A stretch of 64,000 nucleotides of DNA from Incurvaria masculella (GCA_946894095.1 OX335663.1:1736001-1800000); one strand, 5' to 3'; shown: positions 43,584 to 54,769, counted from the first letter of the stretch. The notes: generated by a model from the sequence alone, not told the origin. Program-made: numbers and translations.

Positions 43584-44105
43584 TAAGAGTTTATTATTAT
43601 TTTGACAGTTAATCATAATTAATAGAAACAGTAAATGTTGTCGATTTAAACAGGGTGATAGTTTTGACCGATTTTTCTTGCATTATGTTGGCATAGATTG
43701 CATTGGGTATTCACATAAATGGTAATTATGTTAATGGTATACATAACCTATAATCATTGTGAAGCTTAATTAATTTTAGTTTTAAATAAATTATTATTTT
43801 TATACAGTAGTCCTGCAGTTTTATTTAATATTAAAATTAAAAAAAAACACAAGTATATCCCAAGGATTACCACTTACCACACAATGGAGGTTCGAAATTA
43901 ATATGGAGTCAAATGAAGCATAGAAAAATAAAATGCCATTTTACAAAACAATTTTATTTAAACTTAGTTTAAATATTTAAATGCTTTCCATTTATATAAA
44001 TATAGTTTAACATTTCTTAAACGGATTACGTGCTAGGAAATACAGATTTCAATGAGATTTCTAATCTTCTAGAATTTGACCCAACGAATATCTGTGGGTT
44101 TTTAT
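43584..44105. other. Intergenic, no feature recognised
   Basis: AT-rich with short ORFs only. Confidence 0.35.
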
Positions 44106-44653
44106 TTAAGGTGGCCCAACCCGCTCATCTCCCCATACAAAAGGGGAAAGAAGATCACGCCCATATTTCTTGTCAGAGATCCAAAATTTTGCTCAAAATA
44201 GCTTAATTTGATCGAACTAGATGTCTGATGACCATTGGCATTGTAAAATTGTGTTTGGTTTCTGAGTTATAAGGCCCAAAATTTTGAATTTTTCGCGCGT
44301 TTTATACAATAACTTTGGAGGTGGATTACACAATGATAAAGTAAGAACATCGTAAAAAGATTAGTCATCAGACATAGCTTATGTAATCAAGATTTATGAT
44401 GTATTTGGTTTTTGTTAGATTTTTGACTACAGCGGTCGTGGTTTACTTTTAGCTATGACGTTTTAAAATAAAAAAATTCGTAAATCTTACCAAATCATAC
44501 ACTATGCACATTGTCTTTTTTGTGGACATGTTGCATCTTCCTCATCACGGAGCCTGTCTTATTCTTTGAAACAGAGAAGGTCCCAGAGCGCAACAGCACG
44601 GTTTTGTACCGTGCCCGCGAATGAGTTGGGCCCGCCGGGTTGGGCCACCTTAA
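44106..44653 (+). mobile_element. TTAA-flanked MITE, best full-length reference copy
   Basis: TTAA-GGTGGCCCAACCCGC to GCGGGTTGGGCCACC-type right end and TTAA (44650-44653). It carries the empty site (CTGTCTTATTCTTTG) for the insertion seen at 6502. Confidence 0.9.
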
Positions 44654-44656
44654 GGG

Positions 44657-44883
44657 CAGATTTTTCAATCATCAGATAGTACTTATCGGACTGATAGTAC
44701 AAATTAACGTTGGTCAAAAGACGGATAGTCATTACCGGAGAATTATATCTCCTGTCACAATTTTCTGCCTGTAATTTTACTAATAATAACATGAACTTAT
44801 AAAACAGATGGATAAGCATAGGCGTAAATAGTTCCGTCGAATAGCTATCTGACTGTTTATCAGACCATTGAAAAATCATCACT
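44657..44883. mobile_element. Foldback element (GATTTTTCAAT arms)
   Basis: GATTTTTCAATCATCAGATAG at the left is mirrored by AGACCATTGAAAAATC at the right, with internal paired CTATC words. Confidence 0.5.
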
Positions 44884-45817
44884 TAATGTAACTATTTTAT
44901 ACGGATTTTCGATTATATGGACAACCTCTGGTCTCAATTAGACTGGATAATCGACATTCTACTTTACTCTAAATATACGCATTTAGGAACGCAGTGTAAA
45001 TTTTAATGTGTATTAAAGGTGAACATATTTTTGTCGTATATTCTACGCTTTTCTCTTTTTATGAACTTTACAATTGGTATTCATTCAATAGACACTATAA
45101 TTAGGCGGAATTCACTATACAACACCCACTTTCAAACAAACAAACCAAAAAGTACACAGTACGATTCGAATATTTTACTCCATATGGCCAAGAGATGTGT
45201 TTGCGGATTTAAGTGCCTCTCCTTCATTTATTATACACGGTGTTAACCCAAGTAGGCGACATTCCCGAAAGGGGGTTATTTTGGGCCACATACTGATGCC
45301 GAAAAAGTAGGATTTTTTTTTGTTTTGGCCTTTTTGTTTTATAATTTTCGATTTATAATACTAGTATGAAAACATATAATTCCGTAATAGGAATCGCTCT
45401 GCATTAAGAAAAAGTTCTAAAGTAGAACATTTTTTAAAATAAATGTGAAAATTTACCTTCGGATCGACGCAATAAAATTGGCGGCGGTGCGCAGTCAGCT
45501 GTGAGACAGCAAACGCGTGACCTTGGCAGTGGCGCGTACACATGGCGTGCTTACACCATTCCAAAGGGAAATTGTCACTGAAGTTTGGATTAAATCTGCA
45601 TTTTTTTTTACTATTTTAGATTTAATTTTTAAATACCACAACATGATCAGTATACGAAATAGTTAAATAATCGGTATTAAAATAGAAATGTCGCGAAAAA
45701 TATTAACACCGTGTATAGCGCTCAAAATGTCAAACCCAGGTTATACGCAGTTGGCGCCCATTCCCACCGACGCCGAAAAGTCAGTGGGGACCAGTATGGG
45801 CAGCCCGAGTTCTTGCC
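44884..45817. other. Intergenic, no gene recognised
   Basis: Short ORFs (75-84 codons) without motifs. Confidence 0.35.
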
Positions 45818-46478
45818 AAAATTGGCGTTTACGGAACTTCGTGATACCATCAAACTACATACTTATTCTGTGATTTTACTTTTTCAACCTGTCAAAATCA
45901 AATTTGAACTACCGATTAGTATAAAAACGCGGAGTTGGCATAAACGTTTTCCCCTAGCCACATAGCCCTGGCGAGTCGGACCTCAATGTCGGGGGCTGAA
46001 GCCAACGATAGGAGCACCCCTGAAGCCCGCGGTTCCCTATTCCAAAGAGTCCGACCCATAGTTCGAGGAAATCCCATCTGATCGGGTCCTTCAGAAGAGA
46101 AACAATATGGTTAGTCCTAAGTAATAATCCTATGCACATGTAAATCCTGTTATCTGTTCTCTGGGTTGCCAGCTCAGCTGATGCTTACGTGCTTATATGC
46201 ATAAGATGAAACGATCCCCATGTATAATATTGATTGGGCCTTAAGCGAACTAACATTTGTGAGTCCGAGTTTGATTTGACAGCTTACTCACCGTCGCCGT
46301 TAATACGTCGACGTTGCCGTTTACGCCGAATCCGCGTTTTTATACAAAATCGGAAGTCCGAGTTTGACTTTGATAGCTTGAAGAAGTAAAACCACAGAAT
46401 ATCTAGTAAAAAATTGTATGGAGTTTGACGTTTTTACGTAACTTCAAAGTGCTGTAAACGCCAATTAAGGTGACGAAT
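45818..46478. mobile_element. Two pieces of the CACCTAAATTGGCGTT foldback family
   Basis: 45818-45960 matches the left half in + orientation. 46245-46478 is a fuller - oriented copy (GTCGACGTTGCCGTTTACG). About 285 bp of unassigned sequence separates them. Confidence 0.6.
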
Positions 46479-46556
46479 GGGACTAGGAACTCTGATGACA
46501 CTGCACAAAGGGGAAAGTCCTGGCATGGCTTGCACCCTCTGGATGCCGCGGTGCCG

Positions 46557-46667
46557 TCAGTACATCAACTCGGCGAGGTAGTACAGCGAATAGACGAAGA
46601 GGTCGAAAAGGCACACGATGATGATCAGGAACGTGAAGCGGCGGACGACGTACGCGTCACGCGGCCG
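46557..46667 (-). other. In-frame 36-codon extension after the VHL stop
   Basis: After TGA the same frame stays open for 36 codons to a second TGA at 46557-46559. It reads RPRDAYVVRRFTF, then a strongly hydrophobic LIIIVCLFDLFVYSLYYL and AELMY. 33 of 36 third positions are G or C, as in the real exons. It could be readthrough, an alternative coding segment or chance; no ATG or acceptor would make it a separate exon in this frame. Confidence 0.45.
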
Positions 46668-46760
46668 TCACTGAGCCCTCGTCGGCTCCTTCTTCGTGAG
46701 AATGTAGACGGTCTTCGCCAGCTCCACGGCCAGCGCCCGCGGAAGGCCCAGTTTGACGGC
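46668..46760 (-). CDS. VHL: VHL coding exon 4 (terminal)
   Basis: AVKLGLPRALAVELAKTVYI then LTKKEPTRAQ and TGA followed by C. Acceptor CCGTGTACAG. It completes the alpha domain. Confidence 0.87.
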   Translation of the reverse strand, partial: AVKLGLPRALAVELAKTVYILTKKEPTRAQ

Positions 46761-49700
46761 CTGTACACGGGAGATATGTGTTTTGAGCGGCACGTGGCTC
46801 AGGGTCGGGTGGACATGCCTTCCACCCCAGAGGTCTCTGTTCAAATCCCCGCCCCGTCATGGATTTCGTTACGAATCCGAGATTTTCCATAGTTCGGAAT
46901 CCATGTAAAACTATAGGTCCCTTCCCCTACTAGGTGGTGAGGTGAAACCCGCCCGGGTTGGTACCGTCGCATTGGATGAAAAGATTGTCCAAGCGGAAAT
47001 GAAACATTGTCCATGTTTTCCATCCAGCTCAATATACCAGTGCTCATAAAGGGATAATATATAGGGTGAGTTTAAAATAATCTACAAGCCTTATAGGGTT
47101 GATTCAGTATCTGATATAGAACAACTTTTGCTAAGAATGTAGGCATGTAATTTTTTTTGTTCCATTTTAATTTTTGAGAAATTTAAACAGTACGTTCTGC
47201 CCAGTATTGTGAACAACTTTTGCGAAGAAACTATGTACCTATGGGTAATGGTTTCCGAGAAATCATTAAATTTTCAAAATAATTAATGCGCGCGAACTTC
47301 GTTAGGGCGGCCCCGGCGCGGCGGCGGCGCGGAAAGGCGGGGCGACATGCTACTTACCTACCTACCCGAACCGTTTTGTTTCGTTCCCACTTTGACGCCC
47401 CGTCCCGAACAAATCCATAGCGGCGCGGCTGTAATGTAGGCAGGTATGTACATATCGAGCTTCTCTATTTTTGGTCGATGTACCTAACCATATTTGCGTC
47501 CTTTTCCGCCCGATCGGCACTCGCTCGTGTCCGACCGACCTAATGCTGATTAGGTAGGTACTCTACTAATGGCTTTCACAACGAAAACAAACGTCATAGA
47601 CTGACCTGTCTGCGCACGCGGCGCGGCGGCGGGGGTAAATAGTGTCTTGCGTCAGTGGGTCACAGTTGGGTCAATGCCCCATGGTTGACCCATTTTTCAA
47701 TAAGACAGCTGTTGAAGAGTTAGTGCACTTTAATAAATTATTTTCATGGAAACCGTCACCGATAGATGCATAGTTTCTTCGCAAAAGTTGTTCACAATAC
47801 TGGGCAGAACGTACTGTTTAAATTTCTCAAAAATTAAAATGGAACAAAAAAAATTACATGCCTACATTCTTAGTAAAAGTTGTTCTATATCAGATACTGA
47901 ATCAACCCTATAAGGCTTGTAGATTATTTTAAACTCACCTTATATAAAGGAATAATAAATATAATTTAAAAAACAGCTAGAAGTAAAAATAGATAACATC
48001 AACGAGACAAGATGGTGTCACTACCTGCCTGGGCTCCGCGAGCCGGTATGCGACGGCGAGCAGGGCGGTCCGCCGGAGCGTCCGCACGCCCGCTGTGATG
48101 TTCCAATTGACACGGAACTGGCCCGGCTGCGACGGCGGCCGGAACGTCACGCGGTTGTTTATCACGTACCTAACGGAAAATGAGACACGTTTAGCATCTA
48201 CTGCGTGGCCCGTTTTGAGTCAACGCATACTCCGTACACGGCAACACAAGCATCCACTTTCAGATTGCACGCTCACAGCTATCAGCATCACAAACAACCA
48301 CATTCAGATGGCACACTCACAGCTATCAGCATCACAAACAACCACATTCATATAGCACGCTCACAGCTATCAGCATCACAAACAACCACATTCAGATAGC
48401 ACACTCACAGCTATCAGCATCACAAACAACCACATTCAGATTGCACTCTCACAGCTATGAGCATCACAAACAACCATATTCAGATAGCACACTCACAGCT
48501 ATCAGCATCACAAACAACCACATTCAGATGGCACTCTCACAGCTATGAGCATCACAAACAACCATATTCAGATAGCACTCTCACAGCTATCAGCATCACA
48601 AACAAATCGGACTGATCTCCTCATAGTTTAAACGAAACAGTTCCTTAAAACTGAACTTGAAAGAACATGAGAGTTTCAACAGTTTGTGAAATAACATAGT
48701 TGAAAAACGGCAGATAATTTATTCATTTATTTATTTTAGACAGGCAGCCTAAGCTGATATGTCTAAATCATATTTTTTATTAGTTTAAGTTGATCGTGTT
48801 TTGTTTGCATGTGGAAAGTTTTTAAGTAGTATTTGGTAACACATTAATTTATTTGTTTTAATTTTTTAGTCAATTGCCATTTTAATATGGATTAACTGGT
48901 TCTTTTTTTATTTTCCTTTGCTATAGGAACATAAAAATGTGACACTGACAGTTAATGATGATGGAAACGATGCAGCCAACGATTTCGCTATAGAGGCTCA
49001 AATAGGCCTTATATATATTAATAAGACACTTCTGTTTATGAAAATATGTGTCCATACATTATATCTATAGTGGTAAACCCGTTAAGTGAAGAAATTAGAG
49101 TTTTGAAATAAATTTACTTGAAAGTTTGATGGCTCATAATGTTTATTTTTTAAACTGAACGTCATTAAAATACATAAACTACAAACAAAATAATATTAGT
49201 AGAAGTGCACTCAAAATATCAAAATTGAAAGTACACGCATGATCTTAAAGCTGCTAGTGTATACTATCAATAATAATATGGGTTTCGAAAATTAAGCAGA
49301 ACTGCATCATTAATTCATTTTACTCAAAAAATGTCATTTAACGGGTTTTACGAGTGTACCAACAAAGTGTAGCATGGCAACACATGCAGGTTTTTCATAA
49401 AAAACAAATTAGAAACAGGTCACACTCCGTCACTCTACCTCTCTCGCGTCCTCCGCTCGGAGAACTGCCACGGGTGCGTCGCATACGTGTTGACGTCGTA
49501 GTGCGCGCCCGGCTCCAGCACCACGTACACGCGCCGGTGGCCGTCGTAGTCGCGCCAGCACACCTCGACGTCGGTGCGCGTCGCGTTCCGGAAGCGCAGG
49601 TACAGCGGCTGCGTTGCCTCCAGTGAGCGGATCACCGAGAGGCGGCCTGCTCGTAGAGGTTTTCGATTTATTAAGCGAACGTTATTGGTGTAGTAAATTT

Positions 49701-52437
49701 TCCTGCGTTTCTTTTATAGAAATGATAATAATAAAATGTATTTATTTTAATTTTTTTATTAATTTCTTTGGTATATGCATAGTAGAAGTGGTCACAAAGA
49801 TGTACAAATTAAATTTATGCCTTGTAGCAAGTCCAACAGCAGATCAGAAATACTTGTGCATTGCTACCCAACAAGGTGTGGCCCTTTCTAGGGTTAGCAA
49901 TTATATGATAATTTGTATGTAACAGCTGTAAGCACAGATTATTGATTGTACATCTTTAAAAATTGTTACAAAAGGTGGGCTTAAAGTCCAAGGGCATTCT
50001 CTAACTACAAATGGACTTGAATATGATACGAGTGTAGAATCGACCATGAAGCAAGGATACATGACTAAGACAGTTGTTACCCTATCGTTTCCCCATGCTA
50101 CAAACGATAACTGATTACACGCTCCAAATGTTTTACTAGGTTTTCTTAATTTTATGTTCCAAAATATAGTAACATCACTTATAAAACAAAGTCGCTTTCT
50201 CTGTCCCTATATCACTATATCCATATGTACGCTTAAATATTTAAAACTACCCAACTGATTTTTATGCGGTTTTTTTTAATGGAAAGAGTGATTGAAGAGG
50301 AAGGTTTATAATATATGTATGATAACATCCATTAAATAGTGGATAAATACTGTTATTTTTGAGTTTTCCAATGTGATGTCGTAAAAATTTTCATTTTTTC
50401 CGCTTACATTGCAAACGCAGGCTGAACCCTACGAGATTTATCAAAATAACGTACTACTCAGTATTGTACACATTGAAAAGGTCTACAGAAAACTCCGCGA
50501 AGGTATATGTCTATCTCTTATGGATATCCCACAATAACATTTTTTTGTCATTTACTTTTTACGACAAATAATGGCTAATTTTTTAAGTGATTTTAACCAA
50601 TACAGCAATAATCCTTATCCAATTAAATACCTTAAATACATTGTTGATTTAATATAGATCTATATGGTCCGTTACAGCATATGATTTAAATGAATATTTT
50701 CGAAGATATTACAAATTTAAAAATTGCGGGACGTAGAGTTTGCGGCGTCGGAGGCCGCGGTTCTCCCTATAGCACTTTGAATTTATTATTTCTCTAATAT
50801 CTCTTAATCATCTAATAATAATATCTAAGTTTTTTTTATTTCAAATATTTGAATATAGGAACTCTACGTAAAAAGGGTTTATTTGCGTATCATTATGTCA
50901 AAATAATATTTTTTTTAATGATATTATGCCCGTGCATAGCCGGGACGGGCTGCTAGTATAATATATAATATACATACATAATGTAACGTACATCTGTATT
51001 TTTTTTTCTTTACCTTTGTGATCGGAAAATATTGGTTATTCAACATTGGAAAAAAGTTCTCTCTTTTTACTGTCATTTTAGATTTTTTTTACTCGAACTA
51101 GGTACATATATTTGCATAAATATAAAAACATACAGACATAAAATCAAGTTTTCTTAAGTGTGGTTAGGGCCTGGAAGACCGTTTCGCTAGTTTTTTTGGC
51201 GGTAGGCATGCAAAATTGTGCCTTGGCCAATGGACCAAGAGAGCATTTCCTCAAAATTTCAAATCACAGAGCCCCGTTGACTTCTTGCTCATGTCCCAAT
51301 ACAAACGTGGCGCACATTATTCTAAAAACGGCTTAATTTAATCGAACTAGATGCTTGATGATCTTTGGCATTGTAAAATTGTGTTTGGATTTTAAATTAT
51401 AAGGTCCGAAAAAATCATAGTCATACACCCTAGCATGTTTCATGAAGATTGAAAATCAATTAAGTTTTTGTTTATTGATTTATGACTACAGCATTTGTGA
51501 TTTACTTTTAGCAATAAGTTGTTTTGTAATGATTATTTTTTGTAAACACGGATTGAAGACGGCACCAACGTGCAACTGCTTGGAGCGAGTTGTCACGAGC
51601 ATGTAACGGGCACTGCACCCTACTAGCATGAGCAGTGTCACTGGACGTGCCGCCGGAAATGATGATTTTTATTAACGTGTACTTTAATATAATTAATTGA
51701 CTATTCGTATAATGAAAAGTTAATAAATAAAAAAAACCGGCTAAGTGCGAGTAGGACTCGCACACCATGGGGTTCCGTACCATCGTAAAAAAAAACAAAA
51801 AAAACACGTTTTTTGTATGGGAGCCCCCTTTAATTTTAATTATTTTTTAATCTTACCTATTTGTTGTTGTAGCGGCAAAATAAATACACACTCTGTGAAA
51901 ATTTCAGCTGTCTACCTGTTACGGTTACTGAGATACAGCCCTGTGACAGACGGACAGACGGACGGACGGACGGACGGACGGACGGACGGACAGCGGAGGC
52001 TTAGTAATAGGGTTCCGTTTTCACCCTTTGGGTACAGAACCCTAAAAAGACAATGTGTACTCAATCAGTGAAGTACACGCATCAGCTTGCAGCTGCTAAT
52101 GTATTTAATTCGTCGTGCCCGGGACAAACAGGCATATCTAATTTTTATTAAATTTGCAGTAGAGTTGAAAAAGTGATAGTTTCTCGGTTTTCTTTCATAT
52201 CTTACTGAATATACTCCAAATGATGCTGAAAAAAATAACCTGTTAAGGAGCTTTGCTGAGAGTTTAAACATAAAAAATAGAGCAAATAAATTAATATATG
52301 TATTCTATATTTCTATATAAAAGCTATAATTGTGAGATACGCCTGTATGTCCCGATTGGAAGGAATTAATATAATTAATGTCACAAACCTTCACTGGTAA
52401 GCTCGTATTCTAAGTCATCCTCATATGTGGAGACCAT
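46668..52437 (-). CDS. VHL: VHL, four coding exons, 164 residues
   Basis: Substrate receptor of the Cul2-Elongin BC ubiquitin ligase that binds hydroxyproline-marked HIF-alpha. Exons on the - strand are 52437-52389, 49646-49439, 48169-48025 and 46760-46668. All boundaries are GT-AG, phases agree, and the total is 495 nt including TGA. The beta domain starts RSLEATQPLYLRFRNAT and contains VYVVLEPGAHYDVNTYATHPW. The hydroxyproline-pocket residues of human VHL (Tyr98, Ser111, His115, Trp117) correspond to Tyr57, Thr70, His74 and Trp76. The alpha domain has TLRRTALLAVAYRL (Elongin C box region, with Ala at the usual Cys) and ends KKEPTRAQ. It lies tail-to-tail with OSGIN. The transcript start is upstream of an acceptor at about 52451, so the 5'UTR is spliced. 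Confidence 0.88.
46790..47045 (+). mobile_element. tRNA-headed SINE in VHL intron 3
   Basis: GTGGCTCAGGGTCGGGTGG (A box) and GTCTCTGTTCAAATCCCC (B box) form a tRNA-type promoter. The body then continues with CCCGCCCGGGTTGGTACC and CCATCCAGCTCAAT, as in the 5S-headed SINEs. Confidence 0.75.
47065..47939. mobile_element. Element with 171-bp terminal inverted repeats and GC-rich core
   Basis: 47065-47235 (GGTGAGTTTAAAATAATC ...) and 47769-47939 are near-perfect inverse copies. They flank a core of about 530 bp that is much more GC-rich (47285-47340 and 47600-47640). Ends lie in TA-rich flanks (ATATATAG and TTATATAA). No ORF is obvious. Confidence 0.9.
48025..48169 (-). CDS. VHL: VHL coding exon 3
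   Basis: It encodes YVINNRVTFRPPSQPGQF, WNITAGVRTLRRTALLAV and YRLAEPRQ: the end of the beta domain and the first alpha-domain helix that contacts Elongin C. Acceptor TTCCGTTAG, donor GTAGTG. Confidence 0.9.
48240..48610 (+). repeat. 44-bp tandem repeat in VHL intron 2, about 8 copies
   Basis: CAGCTATCAGCATCACAAAC units start at 48276, 48320, 48364 and so on (period 44) to about 48600. Copies differ by a few substitutions (AGATTGCAC, AGATGGCAC, AGATAGCAC). Confidence 0.9.
48720..48910 (-). mobile_element. CR1-like LINE 3'UTR fragment
   Basis: ATTTATTTATTTTAGACAGGC and AGCCTAAGCTGATATGTCTA match the 3' ends at 16978 and 38775. No coding part remains. Confidence 0.6.
48911..49438. other. VHL intron 2, no feature recognised
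   Basis: AT-rich. The short words TACACGCATGATCTTAAAGC and CTGCTAGTGTATA recall text at 36500 and 52075, pointing to another unresolved repeat. Confidence 0.35.
49439..49646 (-). CDS. VHL: VHL coding exon 2
   Basis: It encodes RLSVIRSLEATQPLYLRF to ATHPWQFSERRTRE, most of the beta-domain sandwich. Acceptor CTACGAGCAG, donor GTAGAG, ending in phase 2. GC-rich third positions. Confidence 0.9.
49647..50159. other. VHL intron 1, diverged repeat related to 10880-10990
   Basis: GTTACCCTATC, CGATAACTG and AATGTTTTACTAGGTTTT are shared between 50080-50170 and 10870-10940. Family unknown. Confidence 0.4.
50160..50956 (+). mobile_element. Helitron-like non-autonomous element, 3' end defined
   Basis: GCCCGT-GCATAGCCGGG-ACGGGC (50928-50950) can form a terminal hairpin, followed by TG and CTAG at 50953-50956 and then T, the hairpin plus CTRR-T ending of Helitrons. 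The interior contains ACTGATTTTTATGCGG text that I recall as common in Lepidoptera. The 5' end is not fixed. Confidence 0.6.
51290..51550 (+). mobile_element. Old, diverged TTAA-MITE relative
   Basis: AATCGAACTAGATGCTTGATG and TTGTAAAATTGTGTTTGG match the interior of the TTAA MITE, but the ends are not clear. Confidence 0.55.
51732..52049 (+). repeat. GGGTTCCGTACC-ended lepidopteran repeat, young copy
   Basis: Full copy with a (GACG)n run at 51955-51990 and few differences from 454-747. Confidence 0.9.
52389..52437 (-). CDS. VHL: VHL coding exon 1
   Basis: 16 codons plus one base, MVSTYEDDLEYELTSE, acidic. Donor GTTTGT. A CTTTGTTCCAG acceptor lies 13 bp before the ATG, so a noncoding exon precedes it. 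Chosen because its phase-1 end restores Gly17 with exon 2. Confidence 0.75.
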
Positions 52438-52599
52438 AATTTCTCTTAACCTGGAACAAAGGGAAACATGAATATATAACCAGGGAACGGCAAAAGAGAT
52501 AGTCAAGATATTGGCCCACTTTTTACTTGGACCAAAATCTTGATGACTTAGAGTATGGGTCTGTACTCTGTCCTTATGTCGCAGAGATGACCACAGATG

Positions 52600-52735
52600 G
52601 AGCACTGAAGTTTTGACGTGAAGACCCTACACAGAAAATAAGCATCGGAAAACCACCACGCCGCAACTTGGTGACGTCAGGGGGAGGTCTAGGTCCAGCA
52701 GTGGCCAGCAAAAGGAAGAAAAAGAAGAGAACAAT
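52600..52735 (+). mobile_element. LINE 3'-end fragment upstream of VHL exon 1
   Basis: GGGGGAGGTCTAGGTCCAGC then AGTGGCCAGCAAAAGG and an A/AG-rich tail correspond to the inverse of 34365-34475. Confidence 0.5.
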
Positions 52736-53759
52736 AAATAAAGTTAAAACTGTTATTGAAAATGAAGTATGATGAAATGAAGGTTATGAATCTACATCGA
52801 CGTTAAATCTACATATTTCGTTGGAGGAAATATTAAATGATCTAAGGTGTATCATATGTAACTATATTATGGAATTTAATGAAATGCCTTTGAATTCAGC
52901 AGAATGCAGATTCATGCCACTTGTAACAGTGCAAGTCGCAAGAGGCTACCTACCGAAATCAATGTAATGCTTGACTTGAGCGTCGCGAGTGTTAGGAAGT
53001 GTTTCCAAGTTGAGTGTTGAGCCATTCGTCAGAAAACTGCTGAAACGGGCTACAATCGAAGAGCTTAGAATATGCGGAAATGTTGAACTTCAACCACTGG
53101 ACGAACATTAGCATGTTTGCAGCGTTCACATTTTACCTATTTATTTACTTTGCATTGCATCTAGGTAGAGCGTACGTAGTGCTTGAATATTTGCTAGCTA
53201 ACACCACACCACCATCAACCAATTCACCAATTTACTCTATTTATTTATCGTTGGCCCAATGAAATTCAATGTCCGTCAGTTTATTGGTCACAGACGAAGA
53301 ATGAATATACTATATGTTCTGTGATTAATACATCTGTAAAATATACCATCGGTACTCCATATGTCCATCGCCAATATCTGCATCGCCGGTGACGTATTGC
53401 GCCCCAGCCGCAGGTTCGTCGCTGGCAGCTGGGCCGCAGAGGCAAGGAGGTGCCTATAAATCCTTCTCCAATATCTGCATCGCCAGCGACGCATCTGCGG
53501 TCTGACCGCAGATCCTTCACCGTCCAGTCGCCCCACCGCTAGTACGCAGTATCTTATTATCATTACTTACTGGCGTAAGCTAGAACGACCGTATCCGATA
53601 CGCTATTGTTTTATACTTTTAGTTTCCATAACTTTTATGCCAAAGTGATTATCGGAAAACTTTGGCATGGAACCACTTTAGGATTTAGATTAATTTAATT
53701 TGGTCCTTGCCATTAAAGTTCAAGCCTTAAACTGATTTGAAAAACTTTGAAACGCGTTA
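52736..53759. other. Upstream of VHL, no gene recognised
   Basis: Contains a direct repeat of CCAATATCTGCATCGCC at about 53371 and 53470 in a GC-richer patch (53360-53545). VHL promoter elements could lie here but I cannot place them. Confidence 0.4.
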
Positions 53760-54306
53760 ACTCCCACAACATTCCCAAGGTCCGAAAATTCAAATTATTC
53801 GCGCATTTTATACAAAAAATTCGGAGGCGGATTACTTAAGGCGGCCCATCCCGCTCATCTCCCCATACAAAAGGGGAAAGACGATCACGCCCACATTTCT
53901 TGTCAGAGATCCAAAATTTTGCTCAAAATTGCTTTATTTGATCGAACCAGATGTCTGATGACCATTGGCATTGTAAAATTGTGTTTGGTTTCTAAATTAT
54001 AAGGTCCGAAAGTTCGCATTTTTCGCGCGTTTTATACAATAACTTTGGAGGTGGATTACGCAATGATAAAGTAAGAACATCTTAAAAAGATTAGTCATCA
54101 GACATAGCTTATTTAATCAAGATTTATAATCTATTTGGTTTTTGTTCGATTTTTTACAACAGCGTTTGTGGTTTACTTTTAGATATAAGTCGTTTTAAAA
54201 TTAAAATTTTCGTAAATTAGGTCCGCCGGGTTGGGCCACCTTAACGATAAAATAAAAACATCTTAAGGTGGCGAATGAGTTAGTCCCGTCGGGAAGGACC
54301 ACCTTA
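53760..54306 (+). mobile_element. TTAA MITE nested inside another copy of itself
   Basis: The inner copy is flanked by TTAA at 53836-53839 and 54241-54244. The outer copy shows GGTCCGAAAATTCAAATT before it, and CGATAAAATAAAAACATC with the GGACCACC-TTAA end after it. Confidence 0.75.
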
Positions 54307-54769
54307 ATTTTAATGGCAAGGCCCAATTTTTATTAGTCTAAATTGTGAAATGGTTCAAATATTCATAAAAAAACCTTTCGCATCCAGTGCGCCTACTAAC
54401 AAATAAAAAACAACAATACACAGTTATAAAACATATTTATTTGTTTCAAATTACATTTAAATTAATAAGTAATAAAAACAGGTTTCGAACTTAGGAAGAT
54501 CTTCTCTAAAAACTTAAACATAAATAAATCAACACAAATGCCACAGCTGTCCACAGAACTAGTTGCCTAGAAAGTAACTACCTAGTTGTCCTGAACATCG
54601 GCAACAACAAGGCAACAAGAATCACACACAGTTATCAGTTTAATTAATACATATCATTTGATATTGGTCAACTCCTGGGTATATACCCGAGACCGAATAT
54701 CTGTGCTTGGAATGTTTATTTAAAATAACCAGATCAGTAGGTAACTTAAAATGGTTGGTCGGTCTTGAG
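54307..54769. other. Intergenic, no feature recognised
   Basis: AT-rich; no ORF with motifs. Confidence 0.35.

Noticed and set aside
46557..46667. Separate gene exon (MENTAL-domain-like membrane segment) rather than a VHL extension
   Set aside because: No acceptor gives this frame without an immediate TGA and there is no upstream ATG, so a separate exon is not supported. Resemblance to a membrane helix alone is weak.
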